Shown: positions 26,886-34,369 of the stretch, piece after piece
How positions within the stretch are numbered: position 1 is the first letter of the stretch
Layout: every line of letters begins with the position of its first letter
Source of the DNA: an uncultured Isoptericola sp.
GTDB taxonomy: Bacteria > Actinomycetota > Actinomycetes > Actinomycetales > Cellulomonadaceae
DNA length: 64,000 bases
Assembly: GCA_947497265.1 (NCBI GenBank)
Contig: CANMFP010000002.1
Span: 434,001 to 498,000, forward strand
Direction: 5' to 3'
Notes under the pieces: generated by a model
What the model saw: only the letters and a program-made list of their open reading frames with translations
The model's database searches: none
Told to the model about the DNA's origin: nothing
Position numbers and translations under genes: made by a program

Positions 26886-27620
26886 ATGGCCCGCACCAAG
26901 TCCGGCGCCGGCGACTCCGTCGACGCGCCCACGAAGAAGCAGAAGAAGCCCAAGAAGCAGCGGTGGTACCACCAGGTATGGGCCGCCTACAAGATGACGA
27001 GGCGGCAGGACCCGCTCGTCACCTGGATCATGCTCGCGGTCTTCTGCGGCATCCTCGCGCTCGCGCTGCTGATCGGGTTCCTCACCGGCCACCCGGTCTA
27101 CGCGACCGTGATCGGTCTCCCGTTCTCCCTCCTGGGAGCCATGTTCGTCCTCACCCGCAAGGCTGAGCGCGCGGCGTACACCCAGATCGAGGGGCAGCCG
27201 GGCGCCGTGCGCGCCGCGCTCGGCACGGTGCGCGGCGGCTGGAGCTTCGAGGACGAGCCGGTGGCGGTCAACCGCCACCAGGACCTCGTGTTCCGCGGCA
27301 TCGGCCGGCCGGGCGTCGTCCTGGTCTCCGAGGGCCCGTCGCACCGCGTCCGACGCATGCTCGACGACGAGCGCAAGCGCACGGCCCGCGTCCTGCCGAA
27401 CGTCCCGATCACCACACTGCAGGTCGGCACCGAGGACGAGCAGATCCGCCTGCCCAAGGTGGCCCGCAAGGTGCAGCGGATGAAGAAGACGCTCACGCGC
27501 GCCGAGGCGGCCGAGGTCGGCAAGCGCCTCAAGGCGCTCGGTGGTGTCCGCCTCCCGGTCCCCAAGGGTGTCGACCCGATGAAGGCCCGTCCGGACCGCA
27601 AGGGCATGCGCGGACGCTGA
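26886..27620 (+). CDS. DUF4191 membrane protein
   Basis: A 244 aa actinobacterial protein that normally follows lipA. A Lys-rich N-terminus (KKQKKPKKQRWYHQVW) leads to two helices (about 45-70 and 75-95), and a soluble C-terminal domain holds RKAERAAYTQIEGQPGA and the repeated RHQDLVFRGIGRPGVVLVSEG pattern. Function unknown. It is 11 bp after lipA, with its own -10 as well. Confidence 0.92.
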   Translation: MARTKSGAGDSVDAPTKKQKKPKKQRWYHQVWAAYKMTRRQDPLVTWIMLAVFCGILALALLIGFLTGHPVYATVIGLPFSLLGAMFVLTRKAERAAYTQIEGQPGAVRAALGTVRGGWSFEDEPVAVNRHQDLVFRGIGRPGVVLVSEGPSHRVRRMLDDERKRTARVLPNVPITTLQVGTEDEQIRLPKVARKVQRMKKTLTRAEAAEVGKRLKALGGVRLPVPKGVDPMKARPDRKGMRGR

Positions 27621-27651
27621 GCTCCGGGGCAGGGCCCGACGGGCTCACGAA

Positions 27652-27694
27652 GCGGCCGGCACGGTCATCGACGCACGATGACGGTGCCGGCCGC
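27652..27694. terminator. Hairpin over the RDD gene 3' end
   Basis: Two 17-bp arms (27652-27668 and 27678-27694) pair with one mismatch across a 9-nt loop, between convergent DUF4191 and RDD genes. The RDD stop codon lies in the first arm. Confidence 0.65.
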
Positions 27695-28111
27695 TCTGTC
27701 GTGCAGGCCACGGCCGTCGGCGTCCCACACGACGGCGGGGATCACCAGGCAGATCAGCAGCGTGCGGACGGCGGCCCGACCGAAACCCACGAGGTGAGGC
27801 CCGGCGACACCGAGGCGCCGCACGCGCAGGCCCAGCAGACGGTGCCCGATCGTCGATCCGACGGACCCGACCAGCACGAGGTTCATGACGGCGAAGACGG
27901 CCAGCGTGGCGCCGGCGTCGTAGGCGAAGAAGCCGTAGCTGATGCCGCTGGCGACCGCCCAGTCGACGCACAGCGCGACCACCCGGCGGCCCAGGGGGGC
28001 TCGGGAACCGGAGCCGGAGGCCGGCAGACCCAGCCGGTCAGAGCCCCGCGTCTCATCAGTCGGGACGCTTCCGCCGCTCAACCAGGAACCAAGATCGCCT
28101 CGTGACGCCAT
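27665..28111 (-). CDS. RDD family membrane protein
   Basis: A 148 aa protein with an N-terminal polar stretch and three helices. The RDD family hallmark is here: RRVVALCVDWAVASG with the Arg-Asp pair at the first helix, then GSTIGHRLLGLRV and RTLLICLVIP. Function of the family is unclear; some are proposed to be Na+/H+ antiporters. It is divergent from glnA. ATG 28111 follows TACGCT by 6 nt. Confidence 0.9.
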   Translation of the reverse strand: MASRGDLGSWLSGGSVPTDETRGSDRLGLPASGSGSRAPLGRRVVALCVDWAVASGISYGFFAYDAGATLAVFAVMNLVLVGSVGSTIGHRLLGLRVRRLGVAGPHLVGFGRAAVRTLLICLVIPAVVWDADGRGLHDRAAGTVIVRR

Positions 28112-28117
28112 GTGATC

Positions 28118-28123
28118 AGCGTA
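28118..28123 (-). promoter_or_regulatory. -10 TACGCT for RDD gene
   Basis: Minus-strand TACGCT, 6 nt from the RDD ATG at 28111. Confidence 0.58.
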
Positions 28124-28145
28124 CGCGGGGCAACGGGAAGGTTAC

Positions 28146-28199
28146 GTAACACCACCGAAACACTCGCGCTATGCAAGGGTAACTCTGCGGCCCTAGCGT
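28146..28199 (+). promoter_or_regulatory. GlnR-type site and glnA promoter
   Basis: GTAAC (28146-28150), six bases, GAAAC (28157-28161) match the a1/b1 halves of the actinobacterial GlnR box. Another GTAAC at 28179-28183 keeps the 11-bp phase, with a degenerate box between. A -10 TAGCGT lies at 28194-28199, which puts the box in an activator position. Confidence 0.62.
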
Positions 28200-28245
28200 C
28201 AAGGGCGCCGAGCGACCTGGCACCGTCTCACCAAGGAGAGCCTGC

Positions 28246-29670
28246 ATGTTCACCAATGCCGAGGAGGCAATCGCCTTCACCCGCAACGAGGGGGTGGAGT
28301 TCATCGACGTCCGGTTCATCGACCTGCCGGGCGTGATGCAGCACTTCAACATCCCCGTCGGGCAGTTCGACGAGGACTCCTTCAGCGAGGGCCTGATGTT
28401 CGACGGCTCCTCGATCCGAGGCTTCCAGGCGATCCACGAGTCGGACATGAAGCTGGTCCCGGACGTCACCACGGCGTACCTCGACCCGTTCCGTAAGCGC
28501 AAGACCCTCATCATGAACTTCTCGATCGTGGACCCGTTCACGGACGAGCCCTACGGTCGCGACCCCCGCACGATCGCCGCCAAGGCCGAGGCGTACCTGC
28601 GCTCGACCGGCATCGCGGACACCGCGTTCTTCGCCCCCGAGGCCGAGTTCTACATCTTCGACGACGTCCGCTTCGCGACGTCGGCGAACTCCAGCTTCTA
28701 CCAGATCGACTCCGTCGAGGCCGCGTGGAACACCGGTCGTGAGGAGGAGGGTGGCAACCTCGGGTACAAGACCCGCTACAAGGGTGGCTACTTCCCCGTC
28801 CCGCCGAACGACCAGTTCGCGGACCTGCGTGACGAGATCTGCGCCGCGCTGGCCCAGGTCGGTCTCGACGTCGAGCGCGCGCACCACGAGGTGGGCACCG
28901 CAGGCCAGCAGGAGATCAACTACAAGTTCAACACCCTGCTGCACTCCGCCGACGACCTGATGAAGTTCAAGTACGTCGTCAAGAACGTCGCCTGGCAGGC
29001 CGGCAAGTCCGTGACCTTCATGCCGAAGCCCATCTTCGGCGACAACGGCTCGGGCATGCACTCCCACCAGTCGCTGTGGCTGAACGGCGAGCCGCTGTTC
29101 TACGACGAGAAGGGCTACGGCGGACTGTCCGACACGGCCCGCTGGTACATCGGCGGCCTGCTCAAGCACGCGCCGTCGCTGCTGGCGTTCACCAACCCGT
29201 CGGCCAACTCGTACCACCGTCTGGTGCCCGGCTACGAGGCCCCGGTCAACCTGGTGTACTCGGCCCGCAACCGCTCCGCGTGCATCCGCATCCCGGTCAC
29301 CGGCAACTCGCCGAAGGCCAAGCGCGTCGAGTTCCGCGTGCCGGACCCGTCGGCCAACCCGTACCTGGCGTTCGCCGCGCAGCTCCTCGCGGGCCTCGAC
29401 GGCATCAAGAACCGCATCGAGCCGCCGGCACCCGTCGACAAGGACCTCTACGAGCTCCCGCCCGAGGAGCACGCGGAGATCGCCCAGGTCCCCGCCTCCC
29501 TCGGCGAAGCTCTCGACAACCTCGAGGCCGACCACGACTTCCTCACCGAGGGCGACGTCTTCTCCGAGGACCTCATCGCCGCATGGATCGACTACAAGCG
29601 GACCCACGAGATCGACCCGATCCGTCTGCGCCCGCACCCGCACGAGTTCGAGCTCTACTACGACATCTGA
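28246..29670 (+). CDS. glnA: Glutamine synthetase type I
   Basis: Makes glutamine from glutamate and ammonia; a dodecameric cytosolic enzyme. 474 aa. Key segments: [66 protein letters not shown] and NRSACIRIP. The adenylylation tyrosine is present at Tyr402 in [10 protein letters not shown], which GlnE of this window would modify. ATG 28246 follows AAGGAG at 7 nt. A strong terminator follows. Expected regulation is by GlnR and GlnE. Confidence 0.98.
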   Translation: MFTNAEEAIAFTRNEGVEFIDVRFIDLPGVMQHFNIPVGQFDEDSFSEGLMFDGSSIRGFQAIHESDMKLVPDVTTAYLDPFRKRKTLIMNFSIVDPFTDEPYGRDPRTIAAKAEAYLRSTGIADTAFFAPEAEFYIFDDVRFATSANSSFYQIDSVEAAWNTGREEEGGNLGYKTRYKGGYFPVPPNDQFADLRDEICAALAQVGLDVERAHHEVGTAGQQEINYKFNTLLHSADDLMKFKYVVKNVAWQAGKSVTFMPKPIFGDNGSGMHSHQSLWLNGEPLFYDEKGYGGLSDTARWYIGGLLKHAPSLLAFTNPSANSYHRLVPGYEAPVNLVYSARNRSACIRIPVTGNSPKAKRVEFRVPDPSANPYLAFAAQLLAGLDGIKNRIEPPAPVDKDLYELPPEEHAEIAQVPASLGEALDNLEADHDFLTEGDVFSEDLIAAWIDYKRTHEIDPIRLRPHPHEFELYYDI

Positions 29671-29709
29671 TCGGTCGTAGGAGCAGCACTCGACGCTTCG
29701 GCGTCACCC

Positions 29710-29739
29710 CGAAGGCCCCGGCACCCGCCGGGGCCTTCG
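29710..29739 (+). terminator. glnA terminator
   Basis: CGAAGGCCCCGG (29710-29721) pairs perfectly with 29728-29739 across a 6-nt loop, followed by TCGTT. It lies 40 bp after the glnA stop. Confidence 0.88.
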
Positions 29740-29826
29740 TCGTTCCGCGATGATCGAACTGGTCCGGAATGATCGGGCGCGGACGCCTCCCGTTCCCGGA
29801 GGCTGGTACGCGGAAGGAGGCCCGCG

Positions 29827-30696
29827 ATGTTCGCAGCACTGAACCGCCTGATGGACGCCGTCGAGGAGGCGGCGGCCGAGCAGGTCGACGTCGCCCGGGT
29901 GGCGGCGGAGCACGGGACGACGGAGCACCACCTGCGACGGATGTTCTCGTCGCTGGCGGGCATGCCCGTCTCCGAGTACGTCCGCCGCCGCCGGATGACG
30001 GTCGCCGCCGCCGACGTGGCGGAGTCGTCCGACGACCTGCTGACGCTCGCTGTCCGGTACGGCTACGGCTCGACCGAGGCGTTCGGACGCGCGTTCCGCG
30101 CTGTCCACGGCGTCGGGCTCAGCGACGCACGCCGCACCGGGGGTCCCTTCCGCAGCCAACAACAGCTCAGGTTCCGCCTGACCGTCGAAGGGAACAGACC
30201 CATGCACGTCCGCCTCACCGAACGGCCCGACCTCCGCCTCGTCGGCCACGCCACCCGGGTGCCGCTCGTCCACGAGGGCGTCAACCCGCACATCCAGGAG
30301 CACGTCGCCGCGATCCCGATGGCGGAGCACCTGCGGCTCAAGGAGATGAGCAACACCTCCCCCGCCGGCCTGCTGCAGGTCAGCGACGAGCTGGCCCAGG
30401 ACAGCCCGGAGGGCACCGAGCTGACCTACCTGCACGGGGTGGCGGTCAGCGACGGCACCCCCGTCCCCGACGACCTGGACAGCATCGCCGTCCCCGCCGG
30501 GACCTGGGCGGTCTTCACGACCGAGGGACCGCACCCGCAGGCCCTGCAGGAGGCCTACGCGGCCACGGCGTCGGAGTGGTTCCCGTCGAACCCGTGGCGA
30601 CTGCGACCCGGACCGTCGATCGTGGCGGTCCTCGAGCATGACGAGGACTTCACGACGGCCACGTGCGAGATCTGGCTGCCGGTCGAGCGCGCCTGA
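29827..30696 (+). CDS. AraC family regulator with GyrI-like domain
   Basis: 289 aa. The N-terminal AraC DNA-binding domain is about residues 1-105 (VARVAAEHGTTEHHLRRMFS, then LTLAVRYGYGSTEAFGRAFR). The C-terminal GyrI-like ligand domain (about 125-289) holds LRLVGHATRVPLVH and AGTWAVFTTEGPHP, and ends CEIWLPV. This is the Rob/SbmC-type layout, which binds amphipathic drugs or peptides. AAGGAGG lies 6 nt before ATG 29827. The downstream ABC operon starts about 100 bp later with its own promoter. Confidence 0.92.
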   Translation: MFAALNRLMDAVEEAAAEQVDVARVAAEHGTTEHHLRRMFSSLAGMPVSEYVRRRRMTVAAADVAESSDDLLTLAVRYGYGSTEAFGRAFRAVHGVGLSDARRTGGPFRSQQQLRFRLTVEGNRPMHVRLTERPDLRLVGHATRVPLVHEGVNPHIQEHVAAIPMAEHLRLKEMSNTSPAGLLQVSDELAQDSPEGTELTYLHGVAVSDGTPVPDDLDSIAVPAGTWAVFTTEGPHPQALQEAYAATASEWFPSNPWRLRPGPSIVAVLEHDEDFTTATCEIWLPVERA

Positions 30697-30781
30697 GCGA
30701 TCGGCACCCGGGCCATGGGTGAATCCCCTGAGCCTGCCCTGATCTCCGACGCCAGGCCTATCGGCCGCTGACCTGCACCGC

Positions 30782-30787
30782 TAGCGT
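30782..30787 (+). promoter_or_regulatory. -10 TAGCGT for ABC operon
   Basis: TAGCGT is 7 nt before GTG 30795. It overlaps an earlier in-frame GTG at 30786, which argues against that start. Confidence 0.58.
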
Positions 30788-30794
30788 GAGGCGC

Positions 30795-31709
30795 GTGCCA
30801 GTCATCTCCACGGAACGCCTCACCAAGCGATATCCGGGTGTCACCGCCCTCGAGTCGCTGTCCATCGACGTCGGCGACGGCGTCACGGGACTTGTCGGTG
30901 CCAACGGCGCCGGCAAGTCGACGCTCATCAAGATCCTCCTGGGGCTGACCGGTGCGACGTCGGGCGAAGCCCGGGTCCTCGGCCACGACATCGAGGCCAA
31001 CGGCCTGGCCCTGCGCAGCCGGGTCGGCTACATGCCGGAGCACGACTGCCTGCCGGGCGACGTCTCCGCCACCGAGCTGGTGGTGCACCTCGCACGCATG
31101 TCGGGACTGCCGACGTCGGCTGCCCGGGAGCGCGCCGCCGACACGCTGCGGCACGTCGGGCTCTACGAGGAGCGCTACCGGCCGATCGGCGGGTACTCCA
31201 CCGGCATGAAGCAGCGCGTCAAGCTCGCCCAGGCGCTGGTGCACGACCCGGACGTCGTGTTCCTCGACGAGCCCACCAACGGCCTGGACCCCGCCGGCCG
31301 TGACGAGATGCTGGCGTTGGTACGGCGCATCCACACCGACTTCGGGATCTCCGTGCTGGTCACGTCGCACCTGCTGGGCGAGCTGGAACGGATCTGCGAC
31401 AACGTGGTGATCATCGACGGTGGCACGCTCCTGCGGTCGTCGTCGGTGGCCGACTTCACCCGGTCCAGCGCCCAGCTCGCCCTCGAGGTCGTCGCGGAGC
31501 CTGCCGCGGCGCTCGCAGCGCTGCGGAGCGCGGGCCTGGAGGTCACCCAGGACGGGGCGCTCCTGCTGGTCGAGCTGCGGGGCGACGAGACGTACGACCT
31601 GGTGCGCGACGTCGTCGCGGACCGTGGGCTCGGGCTCGTCCGGCTGGAACCGCGGCGTCATCACATCGCCGAGGTGTTCGACGAGGAGGCCACCCATGTC
31701 GCACGCTGA
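30795..31709 (+). CDS. ABC transporter ATP-binding protein
   Basis: A 304 aa ATPase of the ABC-2 exporter type. Walker A is GANGAGKST, the signature YSTGMKQRVKLAQAL, Walker B VVFLDEPTNGLDP, and the switch His is in VTSHLLGE. The C-terminal 90 residues form the small regulatory extension common in NatA/CcmA-like subunits. First gene of four; the next gene overlaps its end by 14 bp. Cargo unknown. Confidence 0.93.
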   Translation: MPVISTERLTKRYPGVTALESLSIDVGDGVTGLVGANGAGKSTLIKILLGLTGATSGEARVLGHDIEANGLALRSRVGYMPEHDCLPGDVSATELVVHLARMSGLPTSAARERAADTLRHVGLYEERYRPIGGYSTGMKQRVKLAQALVHDPDVVFLDEPTNGLDPAGRDEMLALVRRIHTDFGISVLVTSHLLGELERICDNVVIIDGGTLLRSSSVADFTRSSAQLALEVVAEPAAALAALRSAGLEVTQDGALLLVELRGDETYDLVRDVVADRGLGLVRLEPRRHHIAEVFDEEATHVAR

Positions 31710-32601
31710 CAGCTCGCCGACGGGCGTCATCCACAACATCGGCTACCGCGGCTACGACGGCGAGCGCCTCGCCCGCCGCGCGATCACGCTCAGCCTCTAC
31801 ACGCACAGTCTGCGCGGCGCCTTCGGCCTCGGCCGGGCAGCGCGGTCGAAGGTCGTCCCGATCGGCATGTTCGTCGTCCTGCTGCTGCCGGCCGTCGTCC
31901 TTGCCGTGGTCGCCGTCGTCGGCGCCGGGATGGGCCAGATCACGGGCCCGGTGGTGCCGTACACCCGGTACGCGATGATCATGCAGGCGGCGCTGGCGAT
32001 CTTCGTCGCGGTGGCGGCACCGCAGGCGGTGTCGCTCGACCTGCGCTTCCACTCGCTGCCGCTCTACCTCGCCCGGCCGCTGGAGCGCGTCGACTACGTG
32101 CGGGCCAAGCTCGCCGCGACGACGACGGCGGTGCTCATCCTGCTGGCGGTGCCGCTGGTCGTGCTGTACCTCGGGTCCTTGGCCGCCGGGTTCGACGCCG
32201 GGCGCGAGTCCGTCGACCTCGCCCAAGCCCTGCTGGGCGCGGTGCTGTTCTCCGCCGTGCTGGCCAGTCTCTCGGTGCTCATCGCCTCCTTCACCGCGCG
32301 CCGCGGGTTCGGGATCGCAGCGATCGTCACGGTGCTGGCGCTGAGCTACTCGATCGTCTCGAGCCTGCAGGGCGTGGTCGCGTTCGACGCCGACGACCCC
32401 GACACGGCCGGATGGATCGGCCTCTTCTCCCCCATGACCCTGGTCGACGGCGTGCAGGTCTGGGCGTTCGGCGTCTCGTCCTCGACGCCCGCGGGTCCGC
32501 CGAGCGATCTCGCCGGACTCGTGTTCCTCGTCGTGGCGCTGGGGGTCGTCGCCCTCGCCTACTGGGCCCTGACCCGGCGCTACCGGAAGGTGAAGGTCTG
32601 A
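31696..32601 (+). CDS. ABC-2 type permease
   Basis: A 301 aa membrane subunit with six helices and a short cytoplasmic N-terminus (VIHNIGYRGYDGERLARR). The segment AVSLDLRFHSLPLYLARPLERVDYVRAKL is the amphipathic gating region of ABC-2 exporters. It overlaps the upstream ATPase by 14 bp and the next ATPase by 1 bp (TGATG). It probably pairs with the first ATPase. Confidence 0.9.
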   Translation: MSHADSSPTGVIHNIGYRGYDGERLARRAITLSLYTHSLRGAFGLGRAARSKVVPIGMFVVLLLPAVVLAVVAVVGAGMGQITGPVVPYTRYAMIMQAALAIFVAVAAPQAVSLDLRFHSLPLYLARPLERVDYVRAKLAATTTAVLILLAVPLVVLYLGSLAAGFDAGRESVDLAQALLGAVLFSAVLASLSVLIASFTARRGFGIAAIVTVLALSYSIVSSLQGVVAFDADDPDTAGWIGLFSPMTLVDGVQVWAFGVSSSTPAGPPSDLAGLVFLVVALGVVALAYWALTRRYRKVKV

Positions 32602-33512
32602 TGGCCACGCTCACGATCGACACCTGCTCGCGCTGGTTCGGCAACGTCGTCGCGGTCAACGACGTGACGATGTCCATCGGCCCAGGGATCACCGGGCTGC
32701 TCGGACCGAACGGCGCCGGCAAGTCCACCCTCATCAACATGCTCGCCGGGTTCCTGCCGCCGTCGGCCGGTTCCGTGACGCTCGACGGCGCCGAGACCTG
32801 GAAGAACCCAGAGGCCTACCGGGTGCTCGGCATCGTCACCGAGCGGGAGGCCACCTACGACTTCCTCACGGGGCGCCAGCTCGTCGTCGCCAGTGCGGAG
32901 CTGCACGGCCTGGCCGACCCGGGTGCCGCCGCCCAGCGAGCGCTGGAGACGGTTGCGATGCAGGAGGCGCAGGACCGCAAGATCGGCGAGTACTCCAAGG
33001 GGATGAGGCAGCGGGTCAAGATGGCCTCCGCGCTGGTGCACGACCCGACGGTGCTGCTTCTCGACGAGCCGTTCAACGGGATGGATCCGCGCCAGCGTCT
33101 GCACCTGATCGAGCTGCTGCGCCGCATGGGCGCCGAGGGGCGCACGGTGCTGTTCAGCTCCCACATCCTCGAGGAGGTCGAGCAGCTCGCGCACCAGATC
33201 GAGGTGGTGGTCGCCGGCCGGTACGCCGCGTCGGGCGACTATCGCGAGATCCGGCGCCTGATGACCGACCGCCCGCACCAGTACACCATCACCTCCAGCG
33301 ACGACCGCGCGCTGGCCTCGGCTCTCGTGGCCGACGCGTCGACGGCCGGCGTCAGCCTGGAGGACGGGGTGCTGCGGGTCCAGGCCCGGGAGTTCCTCCG
33401 CTTCGCCGAGCTGCTCCCCCGCGTCGCCCGCGACGCGGACGTCCGCCTGTTCGAGGTCTCGCCCGCGGACGAGTCGTTGGAGAGCGTGTTCTCCTACCTC
33501 GTCGAGAACTAG
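32601..33512 (+). CDS. ABC transporter ATP-binding protein (second)
   Basis: 303 aa. Walker A GPNGAGKST, signature YSKGMRQRVKMASAL, Walker B LLLDEPFNGMDP, switch His in FSSHILEE. It is about as long as the first ATPase but clearly a separate paralogue. The start overlaps the upstream permease stop (TGATG). Two ATPases and two permeases in one operon suggest either a heteromeric exporter or two linked exporters. Confidence 0.93.
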   Translation: MATLTIDTCSRWFGNVVAVNDVTMSIGPGITGLLGPNGAGKSTLINMLAGFLPPSAGSVTLDGAETWKNPEAYRVLGIVTEREATYDFLTGRQLVVASAELHGLADPGAAAQRALETVAMQEAQDRKIGEYSKGMRQRVKMASALVHDPTVLLLDEPFNGMDPRQRLHLIELLRRMGAEGRTVLFSSHILEEVEQLAHQIEVVVAGRYAASGDYREIRRLMTDRPHQYTITSSDDRALASALVADASTAGVSLEDGVLRVQAREFLRFAELLPRVARDADVRLFEVSPADESLESVFSYLVEN

Positions 33513-33520
33513 GAGCCATC

Positions 33521-34234
33521 GTGAACCGCACCATCGTCCGTCTGACCGCCCAGGGCATGCTGGGCGGCCGACGCCTGTGGCTGCTCGGCGCCCTGGCGCT
33601 GCTGCTCGTCGTCATCGCTGTGGCCACCCGGCTGCTCGCCTCGGTCTCGGAGGCCGACGCCGCCGGACTGCTGCGCGCGATCGCCTTCTCGACGTTCCTG
33701 CCGCTGTTCGGTCTCATCGTGGGCACCGGGGCGATCGCCCCGGAGATCGACGACGGCTCGATCGTCCACCTGCTGGCCAAGCCCGTCTCCCGGCACACGA
33801 TCGTGCAGAGCAAGCTGCTGGTGGCCGTGGGGACCGTCGTCGCGCTCGCCGTCGTGCCGACGATGCTGGCCGCCGTCGTGCTCGGCGCAGGGCCGCGTAC
33901 CGTGCTCGCGTTCGGTGCCGGGGCGCTGGCCGCCGGGGCGGTGTACAGCGTGCTCTTCCTGCTGCTCACCATCGTCACCCGGCACGCGGTCATCATCGGC
34001 CTGGTCTACGCGCTGATCTGGGAGAGCCTGGTCGGCAGCTTCGTGCCGGGCGCGCGCAACCTCAGCGTGCAGCAGTGGGCGCTGTCGGTGACCGAATCCC
34101 TCGCGCCCTCCGGCCTGCTCACGGCAGACGTCGGCCTGGGGCTCGCGTACGCGCTGATCATCGGCGGCTTCGTCGCGGCGACCTGGTTCGCGGGCAGCCG
34201 GCTCAACGCCCTCACCCTCAGCACGGAGGACTGA
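33521..34234 (+). CDS. ABC-2 type permease (second)
   Basis: A 237 aa, six-helix protein of the ABC-2 permease type. The segment GTGAIAPEIDDGSIVHLLAKPVSRHTIVQSKL is the family's conserved cytoplasmic loop. GTG 33521 lies 8 bp after the second ATPase. The last codons and the stop lie in the first copy of a 59-bp direct repeat. Last gene of the operon. Confidence 0.9.
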   Translation: MNRTIVRLTAQGMLGGRRLWLLGALALLLVVIAVATRLLASVSEADAAGLLRAIAFSTFLPLFGLIVGTGAIAPEIDDGSIVHLLAKPVSRHTIVQSKLLVAVGTVVALAVVPTMLAAVVLGAGPRTVLAFGAGALAAGAVYSVLFLLLTIVTRHAVIIGLVYALIWESLVGSFVPGARNLSVQQWALSVTESLAPSGLLTADVGLGLAYALIIGGFVAATWFAGSRLNALTLSTED

Positions 34235-34368
34235 CGCGGAGCGCAGCGCAGGGTGGGACCGACGAGGTCCACCCCGCAGCGGAGCGCAGCGGCAGTCCGA
34301 CCAAGGGATCGGAGGACTGACGCGGAGCGCAGCGCAGGGTGGGACCGACGAGGTCCACCCCGCAGCGG
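34224..34368. repeat. Identical 59-bp direct repeats with hairpins
   Basis: Copies at 34224-34282 and 34310-34368 are identical. Each holds a GGTGG-ACC / GGT-CCACC stem with one bulged G around GACGA, a terminator-like fold. Copy one includes the last codons and stop of the permease; copy two ends one base before the glnE stop. The pair fills the gap between convergent genes. Confidence 0.85.
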
Positions 34369-34369
34369 C

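Noticed and set aside
34224-34368. CRISPR or insertion element ends
   Set aside because: Direct, not inverted, copies; no transposase; each folds as a terminator.
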